A stretch of 7,327 bases of DNA, taken from Bacteroidetes bacterium UBA6063. Its GTDB lineage: Bacteria > Bacteroidota > Bacteroidia > NS11-12g > UBA9320. The translations under genes and the position numbers were made by a program. Positions 1 through 6,583 of the stretch are shown piece after piece. How positions within the stretch are numbered: the first letter of the stretch is position 1; each line of letters begins with the position of its first letter. Below the pieces are notes generated by a model, which worked only from the letters and a program-made list of their open reading frames with translations, had not been told where the DNA came from and ran no database searches. The stretch is from the NCBI GenBank assembly GCA_002428905.1, contig DIYD01000231.1, positions 1 to 7,327 on the forward strand, given 5' to 3'.

Positions 1-1522
1 TAGAGTATTCTGTTCCTTCCGGTGCAGAACCTTCTGTGTCTAAGCTGAATCGATCTCTTGGGATATTGTAATTCGCATTTAAGTAATCAATGATAGCATT
101 AGCACGTTTGAATGCCAATTGAGAACCAGACTTGCTTCGTACAGCGTAACCTGATGCAAGTACTTTCAAATCAGGACAAGCCTTCATTTTTTCAGCAACA
201 CTGTACAGAGAACCGTAGAATTCTGGTTTGATACGTGAGCTTCCATTGTCAAACACAACGGCTGGAAGAATCACATCTTCACAATCACAACATGCACCGC
301 CAACACGAACTTCAGTTCCTGTACGTGGGTTAACCACCGCACCTGGTGCTGTTTTAGTGTCTTCATCACGGTAATCAGGTACACCATCGTTATCAGCGTC
401 AACCATTACACCATCAACGTCTACGATAGCGCCACGCTCAGAATATGGCTCCGCATCTTTGTGATCTGGAATACCATCCATGTCGATATCGGCAGTTTGA
501 CCGCCGCCCCATACCCAGGCACCTTTTTCAGTGTCAGGTTCTTTGTCGAAGTAATCCGATACACCATCATCATCCGTATCTGTCATAACCAATACCATGC
601 TATCTCTTAATTGATCCATAGAATCAATTGTTGAGTAGATAGACTCGATTGGGTTCAACCAGTCGTAGTGATCATCTAAACCTTCGCGGCTTCCTAGTTT
701 GATACTACCCTGTACACTTAATAAACCGTAGAAATCAAATACCCGGTTTCTCCAGATAGGGAATGAGTAAGCGTCTAAGTTATCTGTCCGTGTATAGTGG
801 TTTTTGTATTCGATACCAAGGTCTAACCACTTGCCAAGGTTTCTTTTGAAACCAACCCCGAAAGGAACCGTGAAGTTGTTACCCTTGTAGTTTGAAATTG
901 CATTGGTGAAGTTACCGTTGTTGTCTAATTCAGGAGTGAAGTAATCATCTCCCCAGTAGTCGTAGAAACGTTGTGCATCTGCAGTTGTCTCGTACTGACC
1001 TTTAACATCACTCCAGATTACACCAAACCCTGTGAAGAAGTACATCTGAACTTTACGCAACGGGCGTAAGAAAGAAATGTTACCTAGTGTAAGGTGAGCT
1101 GTAACGTTAACGTCTTTAAAGTTATTCTTAAAAAAGTACGAATCTTCTGAAGGAGCCTGGTTACCAGAGTTAAACGTCTCAATGTTATCTGGGTTTAATC
1201 CCTGACGTTTGTCACCACCGTTACCACTAATATCCTGCTCAGCACGTGAGCCGTTTAGTGTACCGATGTTACCATTTAATTTTAAACCAAAGGTTTGAGA
1301 TACAGAGTATTTTACGTGCGCTCCAAAGGCTAAGCCCGGACGGAAGTCATCGGCATCACTCATTGTGTGCGTAGGACTTACTTGAAGTCCAAGAGACCAC
1401 CGCTTAGCGTAGCGGAATTTTTCGAAACTGTTCGAGGCAGTAAAATCTGATTGTCCGATTGCCACATGGCCACCCAACATTGCAATTAGAAGCAAGGTAG
1501 TTTTTAAACTTTTCATTTTCAT
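1..1522 (-). CDS. OmpA family outer-membrane protein with TSP3-type repeats, C-terminus cut by window edge
   Basis: I translated this frame by hand: 507 codons are open from the ATG at 1522 to the window edge. A second ATG lies two codons in. Residues 1-23 look like a Sec signal peptide, with likely cleavage at AIG|Q. Residues 24 to about 285 are rich in alternating aromatic and polar residues, as expected for a beta-barrel. Residues 315-383 hold three calcium-binding-type DxDxDG motifs. From about residue 417 an OmpA-like domain begins (VILPAVVFDNGSSRIKP) and continues through FKRANAIIDYL. Proteins of this layout anchor the outer membrane to peptidoglycan. Two oddities: the usual GHTD motif reads GYAV (458-461), so the Dap-contacting Asp seems absent although the later Arg (473) remains, and a CCDC cluster (411-414) precedes the domain. 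The gene has its own promoter, so it is probably independent of bshC. The family call is firm; the exact partner is unknown. Confidence 0.9.
   Translation of the reverse strand, partial: MKMKSLKTTLLLIAMLGGHVAIGQSDFTASNSFEKFRYAKRWSLGLQVSPTHTMSDADDFRPGLAFGAHVKYSVSQTFGLKLNGNIGTLNGSRAEQDISGNGGDKRQGLNPDNIETFNSGNQAPSEDSYFFKNNFKDVNVTAHLTLGNISFLRPLRKVQMYFFTGFGVIWSDVKGQYETTADAQRFYDYWGDDYFTPELDNNGNFTNAISNYKGNNFTVPFGVGFKRNLGKWLDLGIEYKNHYTRTDNLDAYSFPIWRNRVFDFYGLLSVQGSIKLGSREGLDDHYDWLNPIESIYSTIDSMDQLRDSMVLVMTDTDDDGVSDYFDKEPDTEKGAWVWGGGQTADIDMDGIPDHKDAEPYSERGAIVDVDGVMVDADNDGVPDYRDEDTKTAPGAVVNPRTGTEVRVGGACCDCEDVILPAVVFDNGSSRIKPEFYGSLYSVAEKMKACPDLKVLASGYAVRSKSGSQLAFKRANAIIDYLNANYNIPRDRFSLDTEGSAPEGTEYS
374..580 (-). 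repeat. Three thrombospondin type 3-like acidic repeats within the OmpA-like protein
   Basis: The translated protein carries DTDDDGVSD (315-323), DIDMDGIPD (345-353) and DADNDGVPD (375-383), exactly 30 residues apart, with an extra partial DVDG at 368-371. Such DxDxDG units bind calcium in thrombospondin type 3 repeats and commonly form the rigid linker between barrel and OmpA domain in Bacteroidota. Calcium binding here is inferred from the motif. Confidence 0.8.
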
Positions 1523-1557
1523 TTCTATCTATAACCGATATTCGTGTAGTTATCCGA

Positions 1558-1588
1558 CAAAAATAGTGCAGAAATGGCTGATTACCAA
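1558..1588 (-). promoter_or_regulatory. Bacteroidota-type promoter for the OmpA-like gene
   Basis: On the minus strand TTG (1586-1588) is followed by 20 bases and then TATTTTTG (1558-1565). This matches the -33 TTG and -7 TAnnTTTG consensus of the Bacteroidota primary sigma factor. Transcription would start near 1551, giving a leader of about 30 bases before the ATG at 1522. The site fills the gap after the bshC stop codon. Confidence 0.65.
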
Positions 1589-1593
1589 GCCGA

Positions 1594-3207
1594 TTATATG
1601 ATGGTTATCACAAGGTTACGCTGATTTGTGTATACGTTGTAGTCATTTTTAAACACTTTCAACAGAACTGCACAGTAGTCCAAATGTGTCAGAATCGATG
1701 TATTTCTTTCCTGCACATAGGTTTCCGACCATACCTTATTCTTAATCTTATTTATACGGTTATAGTCGGCATTAGTACGGATGTCAGAGATATAGGTTCG
1801 GTTAGACTCGGTTTCAAGTAGATTGAATAACTGGTTTTTGAGCTTAACCCCCTTGGTTAATGGGCCTTTTCGATCTTCCTCCAGTTGTTGAATTAAGCGG
1901 TCAACACGTCCTGAAAGAAGCGAAAGTTCTCCATCTATTTCTGCTTTATTTTTATTTGTTTTGGTGACAAAAAAATGATCGAAATTCTCGTTGTTCAGAA
2001 ACAAGGTCTGCACGTTGAAATTTTGAGCTTCTAACTGAGCTGCATTTTTGCCTGAAAGGATAAAGTTTGATTTACGTAAAAATAACGTTGGAAAGACCGC
2101 GTTGGCAGATTCCATGGCTTTTTTTAACTCAAGCCAGTAAATAAACTCACTTCCTCCACAGATATACACCAAATTAGGTAGACACAACTGCTGGAAAATC
2201 GGGCGCAACAGGGCATTTGGACTAAAACGTTCTGGATGCTGATCAATCAGTTCATCCATTTCATGTGCAGACCAGGTAGAATCATGCCCAACGAGTTGGA
2301 AGCCAGTTTCGGATGTTGTAATGCGATAACGACCGCCTTCATGCAACATGAAATAGTTAATCGGTCTCGTGTTTATCGGTGCTTTAACCTTGTGACTTTT
2401 AAGAACCTTAATACTTGCGTCTATGTGCTCGGCATTTTCGTGTTTGAACAAATCCGCCTTTATGTTTTCCGTCAAACGCCGCTTGATTGTTTGCGCATCG
2501 GCATCGAACAACACAATTCCAAGATCTTCATATAATGCGTGCAAGATGTAACGGGTTGCCTGAGCAAATGTATAGCACGACGTATAGGCCGTCTCACATA
2601 GGTTAAGAAAATTCAGGTTTTCTTCCGTTTGGTCGATGCGCGCTTTGGCTTGTTCCACAAGTGGAAGTAACGACTGTGGAGATAGCCTCCCAACTGGTCC
2701 GTTGGCATCAAGATCCCAGGTATATGTCTCATTATACAAACGTACCGATTTGATTTCATCGAAATCATGGTCTTCACTTGCCATCCAAAACACGGGAACC
2801 ACATCGTTTTCAGGCAATTGCTCAGATATCGAACGGGCGTCTGCGCAGCACGATAAGATTTTGTTTACCACGAAAAGTGGGCCTAAAAATATGTGTATCT
2901 GTTGTCCGGTGGTCACAGTAAACGTGCTGGACTTCCGAAGCAATTCGATGTTCTTAAAAACCAGAGAGGATTCGTTCAGGTTGATGTTTGAATCCGCGTA
3001 TTGCTTTATGATTTCATCCGCTAATACATTTCGATAGTGGTCATCGAAATCCATTTGGCTCGCAAGCTCTGCAAAAGAAGATGTATTGATGAGTTCTTCA
3101 GGGAAACCAGTCTGAGTCAGATACTTGTTAACAATCGGTTTGTAGAAATCGGTTGCTGTTACGTCTACCTCAACGGTTCTTGGTACATGGTCAAACGATG
3201 GTTCCAT
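1594..3207 (-). CDS. bshC: Putative cysteine ligase BshC (bacillithiol biosynthesis)
   Basis: BshC is assigned the last step of bacillithiol synthesis, adding cysteine to the glucosaminyl-malate made by BshA and BshB in the cytoplasm. The 537-residue product has the usual family length. It shows the hallmark motifs VTTGQQ near residue 98 with LGP shortly after, VPVFWMASEDHDFDEI (137-152), a GGSEFIYWLELK segment near 351-362, a helical probable coiled coil (about 426-460), and the C-terminal YVQERN motif near 497-502. I chose the ATG at 3207, 17 bases inside the end of rimO. An in-frame GTG at 3228 would add seven residues (MQKNLTY) but is less likely. The overlap suggests translational coupling to rimO. 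No bshA or bshB lies in the window, so an intact pathway is inferred rather than seen. Confidence 0.93.
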   Translation of the reverse strand: MEPSFDHVPRTVEVDVTATDFYKPIVNKYLTQTGFPEELINTSSFAELASQMDFDDHYRNVLADEIIKQYADSNINLNESSLVFKNIELLRKSSTFTVTTGQQIHIFLGPLFVVNKILSCCADARSISEQLPENDVVPVFWMASEDHDFDEIKSVRLYNETYTWDLDANGPVGRLSPQSLLPLVEQAKARIDQTEENLNFLNLCETAYTSCYTFAQATRYILHALYEDLGIVLFDADAQTIKRRLTENIKADLFKHENAEHIDASIKVLKSHKVKAPINTRPINYFMLHEGGRYRITTSETGFQLVGHDSTWSAHEMDELIDQHPERFSPNALLRPIFQQLCLPNLVYICGGSEFIYWLELKKAMESANAVFPTLFLRKSNFILSGKNAAQLEAQNFNVQTLFLNNENFDHFFVTKTNKNKAEIDGELSLLSGRVDRLIQQLEEDRKGPLTKGVKLKNQLFNLLETESNRTYISDIRTNADYNRINKIKNKVWSETYVQERNTSILTHLDYCAVLLKVFKNDYNVYTNQRNLVITII

Positions 3208-4501
3208 ATAGGTCAAATTCTTTTGCACTGTTTACTTTCACATTTACGAAGTCGCCGAGGCGAGCGAAATCACTTGCCGATTTTACCATTACTTCGTTAT
3301 CTACTTCAGGGGAGTCTGATTCAGTGCGACCGATGAAGTAACCATTCTCGTATCGATCAAGCAATACTTTATAGGTGTTTCCGACTTTTTGCTGGTTCAA
3401 ATCAAAAGAGATTTGCTCCTGTATTTCCATGAGGTGACTTGCTCTTGCATTCTTTTCTTCCTCTGGAATATTGTCTTCCAGCGTAAATGCATGGGTACCG
3501 TCTTCGTGCGAATAGGTGAACACACCTAAACGGTCGAACCTGTATTTCTCAACGAAATCACACAATGCCAAAAAGTCTTTTTCGGTTTCACCGGGATGTC
3601 CAACCAACATTGTGGTTCGGAAAGCAATATCCGGATTGTGACTTTTTACCTTGTCCACAACTTCTTCGGTTCTGCGCTGTGTTATACCACGTCGCATGGT
3701 TTTCAACACGTTATCGGTAATGTGTTGCAGTGGCATGTCGATGTAGTTACAGATGGATGGATTATTCTTAATTACGTCCAAAACGTCCATCGGAAACTGA
3801 GAAGGGTAAGCGTAGTGCAGACGTATCCAGTCGATGCCATTAACTGCGGCCATGCTTTCCATAAGTGAAGCAAGTTTACGCTCCTTGTAAAGATCCAGGC
3901 CGTAGTAGGTAGAATCCTGAGCGATTAACATCAACTCTTTACACCCATTTTTTGCCAGGTTACTGGCTTCTTCAACCAGCAATTCGATTGGTTTTGAAAC
4001 GTGTTTGCCACGCATTTGCGGGATGGCACAGAAAGAACATGGACGGTTACAGCCTTCTGAAATCTTCAGATAGGCATAGTGAAAAGGCGTTGTTGTAATG
4101 CGTTCTCCAAGCAGATCCTTCTTATAGTCTGCGTTGAGTTTTTGCAGCAAACCTGGTAATTCCATGGTCCCAAAGAAGGCATCCACTTCGGGCATTTCTT
4201 CTTGAAGGTCTTCTTTATAGCGATGTGAGAGGCAGCCAGTAACATACAGCTTGTCGATGTTGCCTGATTCTTTCTCATCGATGTAGTGTAATATGGTGTC
4301 GATCGATTCCTGCTTTGCGTTTTCGATAAAACCACATGTGTTAACCACTATAATATTGGCATCGTCACTTTCTGCCTGGTGGCTGGCGTCGATTTCATTC
4401 GCTTTAAGCTGGGTAAGTAATACTTCAGAATCGACGACATTCTTCGAACAACCGAGCGTAATAATGTCTACTTTATTCTTACGAAAGTCTTTCGTTCTCA
4501 T
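3191..4501 (-). CDS. rimO: Ribosomal protein S12 methylthiotransferase RimO
   Basis: RimO is a radical-SAM enzyme with two 4Fe-4S clusters that adds a methylthio group to the conserved aspartate of ribosomal protein S12. The 436-residue sequence has all three parts. The N-terminal UPF0004 domain carries cluster-binding Cys18 (TLGCSKN), Cys56 (NTCGF) and Cys90 (TGCLS). The radical-SAM domain has the CxxxCxxC motif at Cys151, Cys155 and Cys158 (EGCNRPCSFC). A C-terminal TRAM domain runs from about 370 to the end. The TLGCSKN and ISEGCNRPCSFCAIP motifs favour RimO over the related tRNA enzyme MiaB. It starts five bases after the ftsY stop and its last 17 bases overlap bshC, so it is the middle gene of an ftsY-rimO-bshC unit. 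No Shine-Dalgarno sequence precedes the ATG. Confidence 0.95.
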   Translation of the reverse strand: MRTKDFRKNKVDIITLGCSKNVVDSEVLLTQLKANEIDASHQAESDDANIIVVNTCGFIENAKQESIDTILHYIDEKESGNIDKLYVTGCLSHRYKEDLQEEMPEVDAFFGTMELPGLLQKLNADYKKDLLGERITTTPFHYAYLKISEGCNRPCSFCAIPQMRGKHVSKPIELLVEEASNLAKNGCKELMLIAQDSTYYGLDLYKERKLASLMESMAAVNGIDWIRLHYAYPSQFPMDVLDVIKNNPSICNYIDMPLQHITDNVLKTMRRGITQRRTEEVVDKVKSHNPDIAFRTTMLVGHPGETEKDFLALCDFVEKYRFDRLGVFTYSHEDGTHAFTLEDNIPEEEKNARASHLMEIQEQISFDLNQQKVGNTYKVLLDRYENGYFIGRTESDSPEVDNEVMVKSASDFARLGDFVNVKVNSAKEFDLYGTIV

Positions 4502-4506
4502 ACGAA

Positions 4507-5457
4507 TTAGTTCGAAAATAGAGATTCTACGAAATCTGCAGGTTCAAAATGTTGGATGTCATCGATGCCTTCTCCGATACCAATGTACTTCACTGGGATC
4601 TTAAACTGATCTGAAATGCCTAGAACCACGCCACCACGAGCCGTGCCATCTAACTTCGTTAAAGCCAGAGAGGTTACCTCGGTAGCAGCAGTAAATTGTT
4701 TCGCTTGCTCAAAGGCGTTTTGGCCTGTACTGGCATCCAGAACAAGCAGTACTTCGTGCGGTGCATCGGGTATTACCTTGCTCATCACCCGTTTAATCTT
4801 GCTCAATTCATTCATCAGATTGATTTTATTGTGCAATCGGCCCGCAGTATCAAGTAAGATCAGATCAACATTATCTTCCACACCTTGTTTTACCGTGTCG
4901 AATGCCACAGCTGCCGGATCGGTGTTCATGCCTTTGGAGACAATAGGAACCTGTACACGGTCGCTCCAAATCGTAAGTTGATCTACCGCAGCAGCCCGGA
5001 AGGTATCGCCAGCACCTAGAAGTACCTTTTTACCTGCCTTACTGTAGAGGTTTGCCAACTTTCCGATGGTTGTGGTTTTTCCTACACCATTTACACCAAC
5101 AACCATAATCACATATGGCTTTGCTTCTTTATTGAAATCGTCTTTCTTGTTTTCAGAAAGAAGTTGTGTGATTTCGTCTTTGAGTAAATTGTTTAGTTCG
5201 GTTGCGCCTACATATTTGTCTGAAGAGACTCTTTTCTCCAGGCGGTTAATAATGTTTAGTGTTGTATCTACGCCAACGTCGGATGTAATTAGAATTTCTT
5301 CCAGTTCATCCAGAAAGTCTTCATCAACGGTATTTTTACCAACTAAGGCTTTAGATATTTTGCCAAAGAGGGATGATTTGGTTTTCTCAAGACCTTTGTC
5401 GAGTTGTTCCTTTTCTTCAGAACTTTTTTCCTTTTTAAAAAAATCGAAAATGCCCAT
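4507..5457 (-). CDS. ftsY: Signal recognition particle receptor FtsY
   Basis: FtsY is the membrane-associated GTPase that receives ribosome-nascent chain-SRP complexes and passes them to the Sec translocon. The 316-residue protein starts MGIFDFFKKEK, a common Bacteroidota beginning. An upstream in-frame TTG at 5493 would begin inside the terminator hairpin and was rejected. A short charged N-terminus is followed by the helical N domain (about 25-105) and the NG GTPase domain: P-loop GVNGVGKT (121-128), DTFRAAAVDQL (151-161), DTAGR (203-207), TKLDG (267-271) and GIGEGIDDIQHF (293-304). It lacks the long acidic A domain of the E. coli protein. It lies 64 bases after the DUF4295 gene, separated by an intrinsic terminator, and five bases before rimO. 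Its leader shows no Shine-Dalgarno sequence. Confidence 0.97.
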   Translation of the reverse strand: MGIFDFFKKEKSSEEKEQLDKGLEKTKSSLFGKISKALVGKNTVDEDFLDELEEILITSDVGVDTTLNIINRLEKRVSSDKYVGATELNNLLKDEITQLLSENKKDDFNKEAKPYVIMVVGVNGVGKTTTIGKLANLYSKAGKKVLLGAGDTFRAAAVDQLTIWSDRVQVPIVSKGMNTDPAAVAFDTVKQGVEDNVDLILLDTAGRLHNKINLMNELSKIKRVMSKVIPDAPHEVLLVLDASTGQNAFEQAKQFTAATEVTSLALTKLDGTARGGVVLGISDQFKIPVKYIGIGEGIDDIQHFEPADFVESLFSN

Positions 5458-5467
5458 GTCTATAAAC

Positions 5468-5501
5468 AAAAAAAGCTTCCTATGATAAAACAAGGAAGCT
5501 T
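5468..5501 (-). terminator. Intrinsic terminator between the rpmB-rpmG-DUF4295 operon and ftsY
   Basis: On the minus strand AAGCTTCCT pairs perfectly with AGGAAGCTT (nine base pairs, four of them G-C) across an 11-base loop (5482-5492). The stem runs directly into a run of seven T residues (complement of 5468-5474). There is no T-run on the plus-strand side, so the signal is directional. The hairpin sits 21 bases after the DUF4295 stop and its T-tract ends ten bases before the ftsY start codon. The stem is only moderately strong, so read-through is plausible. Confidence 0.85.
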
Positions 5502-5521
5502 ATAAAAGTTTTTAAAATAAA

Positions 5522-5671
5522 TTATTTAAAGTACTCCTTAACTGAATCAGTAGGAATGATCTCTTCTTTAAAAGTATAGGCTCCGGTTTTTGGAGATTTT
5601 ACAGCTTTGATAACTTTAGCCCAATCTCGGCCAGTACCTGTCTTAAGCGTTGCTACTACCTTCTTTGCCAT
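5522..5671 (-). CDS. DUF4295 family small basic protein, probably ribosome-associated
   Basis: This 49-residue gene runs from the ATG at 5671 to TAA at 5522. The product starts MAKKVVATLKTGTGRDW and ends DSVKEYFK. It is lysine-rich and matches the DUF4295 family, found next to rpmG throughout Bacteroidota. It begins eight bases after the rpmG stop and is the last gene before the terminator. Small size, basic charge and fixed linkage to L28 and L33 genes suggest a ribosomal role. I recall reports of an extra Bacteroidota large-subunit protein termed bL38 and this may be it, but I cannot confirm that from sequence. The gene call is firm; the function is inference. Confidence 0.92.
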   Translation of the reverse strand: MAKKVVATLKTGTGRDWAKVIKAVKSPKTGAYTFKEEIIPTDSVKEYFK

Positions 5672-5679
5672 TGTCTATA

Positions 5680-5862
5680 TTATTTAATTTCTTTATGAAC
5701 TGTCACCTTCTTCATGATTGGGTTGTATTTCTTCAACTCCAAACGCTCCGTGGTGTTCTTTTTATTCTTCGTGGTGATATAACGAGAAGTACCCGGCATA
5801 CCGCTGGCTTTGTGCTCAGTGCACTCTAAAATTACCTGAATTCGATTACCTTTCTTTGCCAT
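5680..5862 (-). CDS. rpmG: 50S ribosomal protein L33 (bL33)
   Basis: The 60-residue product is a structural protein of the large ribosomal subunit, near the E site. Recognisable L33 features are the start MAKKGNRIQVILECTEH, the central RYITTKNKKNTTERLELKKY segment and the end NPIMKKVTVHKEIK. There is a single cysteine (residue 14), so the zinc ribbon with paired CxxC motifs is absent: this is the zinc-independent type. It starts six bases after the rpmB stop and ends eight bases before the DUF4295 gene, so the three genes almost certainly share one transcript. Confidence 0.97.
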   Translation of the reverse strand: MAKKGNRIQVILECTEHKASGMPGTSRYITTKNKKNTTERLELKKYNPIMKKVTVHKEIK

Positions 5863-5868
5863 GATCGA

Positions 5869-6102
5869 TTATATTCTTCCGTTTTTTTCGAAATCTTTTA
5901 AACAAGCAGAAATTCCTTTCTTGTTGATTGTTCTCAACGCAGAAGTAGAAACCTTCAAAGTAACCCATCGGTCTTCTTCAGGAATATAGAATCTCTTCGT
6001 GTGAAGATTTGGATAAAATCTTCGCTTCGTTTTAATATTTGAGTGGGAAACGTGGTTTCCTTTTAAAGCCTTCTTCCCAGTTAAATCACAAACTCTCGAC
6101 AT
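5869..6102 (-). CDS. rpmB: 50S ribosomal protein L28 (bL28)
   Basis: The 77-residue product is a large-subunit ribosomal protein. The start MSRVCDLTGKK, the GNHVSHSNIKTKRRFYPNL block (residues 15-33) and the segment around RWVTLKVSTSALRTI are diagnostic for L28. I chose the ATG at 6102; an in-frame TTG at 6126 would add eight residues but overlaps the -7 promoter element and precedes the canonical MSRVC start. Only two isolated cysteines (5 and 67) are present, so it is the zinc-free form. It is the first gene of the rpmB-rpmG-DUF4295 operon, with a leader of roughly 15-20 bases. Confidence 0.97.
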   Translation of the reverse strand: MSRVCDLTGKKALKGNHVSHSNIKTKRRFYPNLHTKRFYIPEEDRWVTLKVSTSALRTINKKGISACLKDFEKNGRI

Positions 6103-6123
6103 CGTCTCGTTTTTTAAGGAGTG

Positions 6124-6154
6124 CAAAGTTGGCCTTTTTTCCGAGATTTAACAA
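6124..6154 (-). promoter_or_regulatory. Candidate promoter of the rpmB-rpmG-DUF4295 operon
   Basis: On the minus strand TTG (6152-6154) is followed by 20 bases and CAACTTTG (6124-6131), which differs from the Bacteroidota -7 consensus TAnnTTTG at one defined position. The spacing equals that of the promoter at 1558-1588. Transcription would start near 6118, just upstream of the rpmB ATG at 6102. The transcript leader contains no Shine-Dalgarno sequence. Confidence 0.55.
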
Positions 6155-6184
6155 GCGAATTGGTATTTTTTTGATATTTATTTT

Positions 6185-6583
6185 CTAGGGCGTCAGCTCA
6201 TACATAGCAGGTTGTAACGTAACCTTTGATTTCGCACCCTGCGCACGAATACGATCTATTATGATTCGATCACCAACCTTCGCAGAAATCATGTATTTGC
6301 GGGCTTCTTCCGGTAGTGTCGATCCGTCAACTTCAATAAGTTTGGCTTCCCCTTCCCTGGGCGCCAGGACGAAATTAAAACTGGTAATTTCTTCTCCATT
6401 CCAGGAACTCAAGGTTAAAGAGTCTACGCAGTTTACGTACATGATGCTCAAATGAAACTCGGCAATGCCATTTATACGGGTTTTGTTTAGGTTGGTTGGG
6501 TTGTGCATCTTGAAACCAAATAAACAAATGGTACAGGTGATTGCGGCCAATACCGCAATGATTCTTAATCTATGTGTGTTCAT
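6185..6583 (-). CDS. Small exported protein resembling the GldM C-terminal domain (paralogue 1)
   Basis: The 132-residue product begins at the ATG at 6583. Residues 6-24 form one hydrophobic segment, a signal peptide or membrane anchor; a cysteine at 16 is not in a good lipobox. The rest (about 38-132) is one small domain: a beta-rich first half, then SFNFVLAPREGEA (68-80), LPEEA (90-94), the core VGDRIIIDRI (103-112) and the end LQPAMYEL. This pattern resembles the C-terminal domain of GldM/PorM, the periplasmic subunit of the gliding and type IX secretion motor, without GldM's long upstream domains. It is paralogous to the proteins at 6756-7184 and 7227-7327. It ends 82 bases before rpmB, which has its own promoter. 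The GldM link is pattern recognition by eye and the role is unknown. Confidence 0.82.
   Translation of the reverse strand: MNTHRLRIIAVLAAITCTICLFGFKMHNPTNLNKTRINGIAEFHLSIMYVNCVDSLTLSSWNGEEITSFNFVLAPREGEAKLIEVDGSTLPEEARKYMISAKVGDRIIIDRIRAQGAKSKVTLQPAMYELTP

Noticed and set aside
1576..1591. GGCT/AGCC inverted repeat as a terminator after bshC
   Set aside because: There are only four base pairs and no T-tract, and it coincides with the upstream end of the OmpA-like gene's promoter.
2613..2804. Minus-strand frame inside bshC, and a similar one at 4066-4335 inside rimO
   Set aside because: Each is out of frame within an intact gene and encodes no recognisable domain.
2236..3336. Several open frames on the plus strand opposite bshC and the end of rimO (2236-2535, 2636-3037, 3037-3336, 3153-3341)
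   Set aside because: They lie antisense to well-supported genes, their translations have no recognisable motifs and no promoter precedes them.
3596..5485. Plus-strand open frames opposite rimO and ftsY (3596-3868, 4293-4604, 4616-4981, 5066-5485)
   Set aside because: They are low-complexity translations opposite conserved enzymes, consistent with codon-usage shadows.
5458..5493. N-terminal extension of FtsY from an in-frame TTG
   Set aside because: It would start inside the terminator hairpin and adds residues not typical of FtsY; MGIFDFF at 5457 is the usual beginning.
6103..6126. N-terminal extension of L28 from an in-frame TTG
   Set aside because: It overlaps the proposed -7 element, and L28 proteins of this group begin at MSRVC.
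6261..6455. Plus-strand open frame opposite the 6185-6583 gene
   Set aside because: The minus-strand frame is supported by two paralogues in the same window; the plus-strand translation is featureless.
6521..6583. Lipoprotein signal in the 6185-6583 product
   Set aside because: The cysteines at 16 and 20 are preceded by AIT and CTI, poor fits to a lipobox; an ordinary signal peptide or anchor is more likely.
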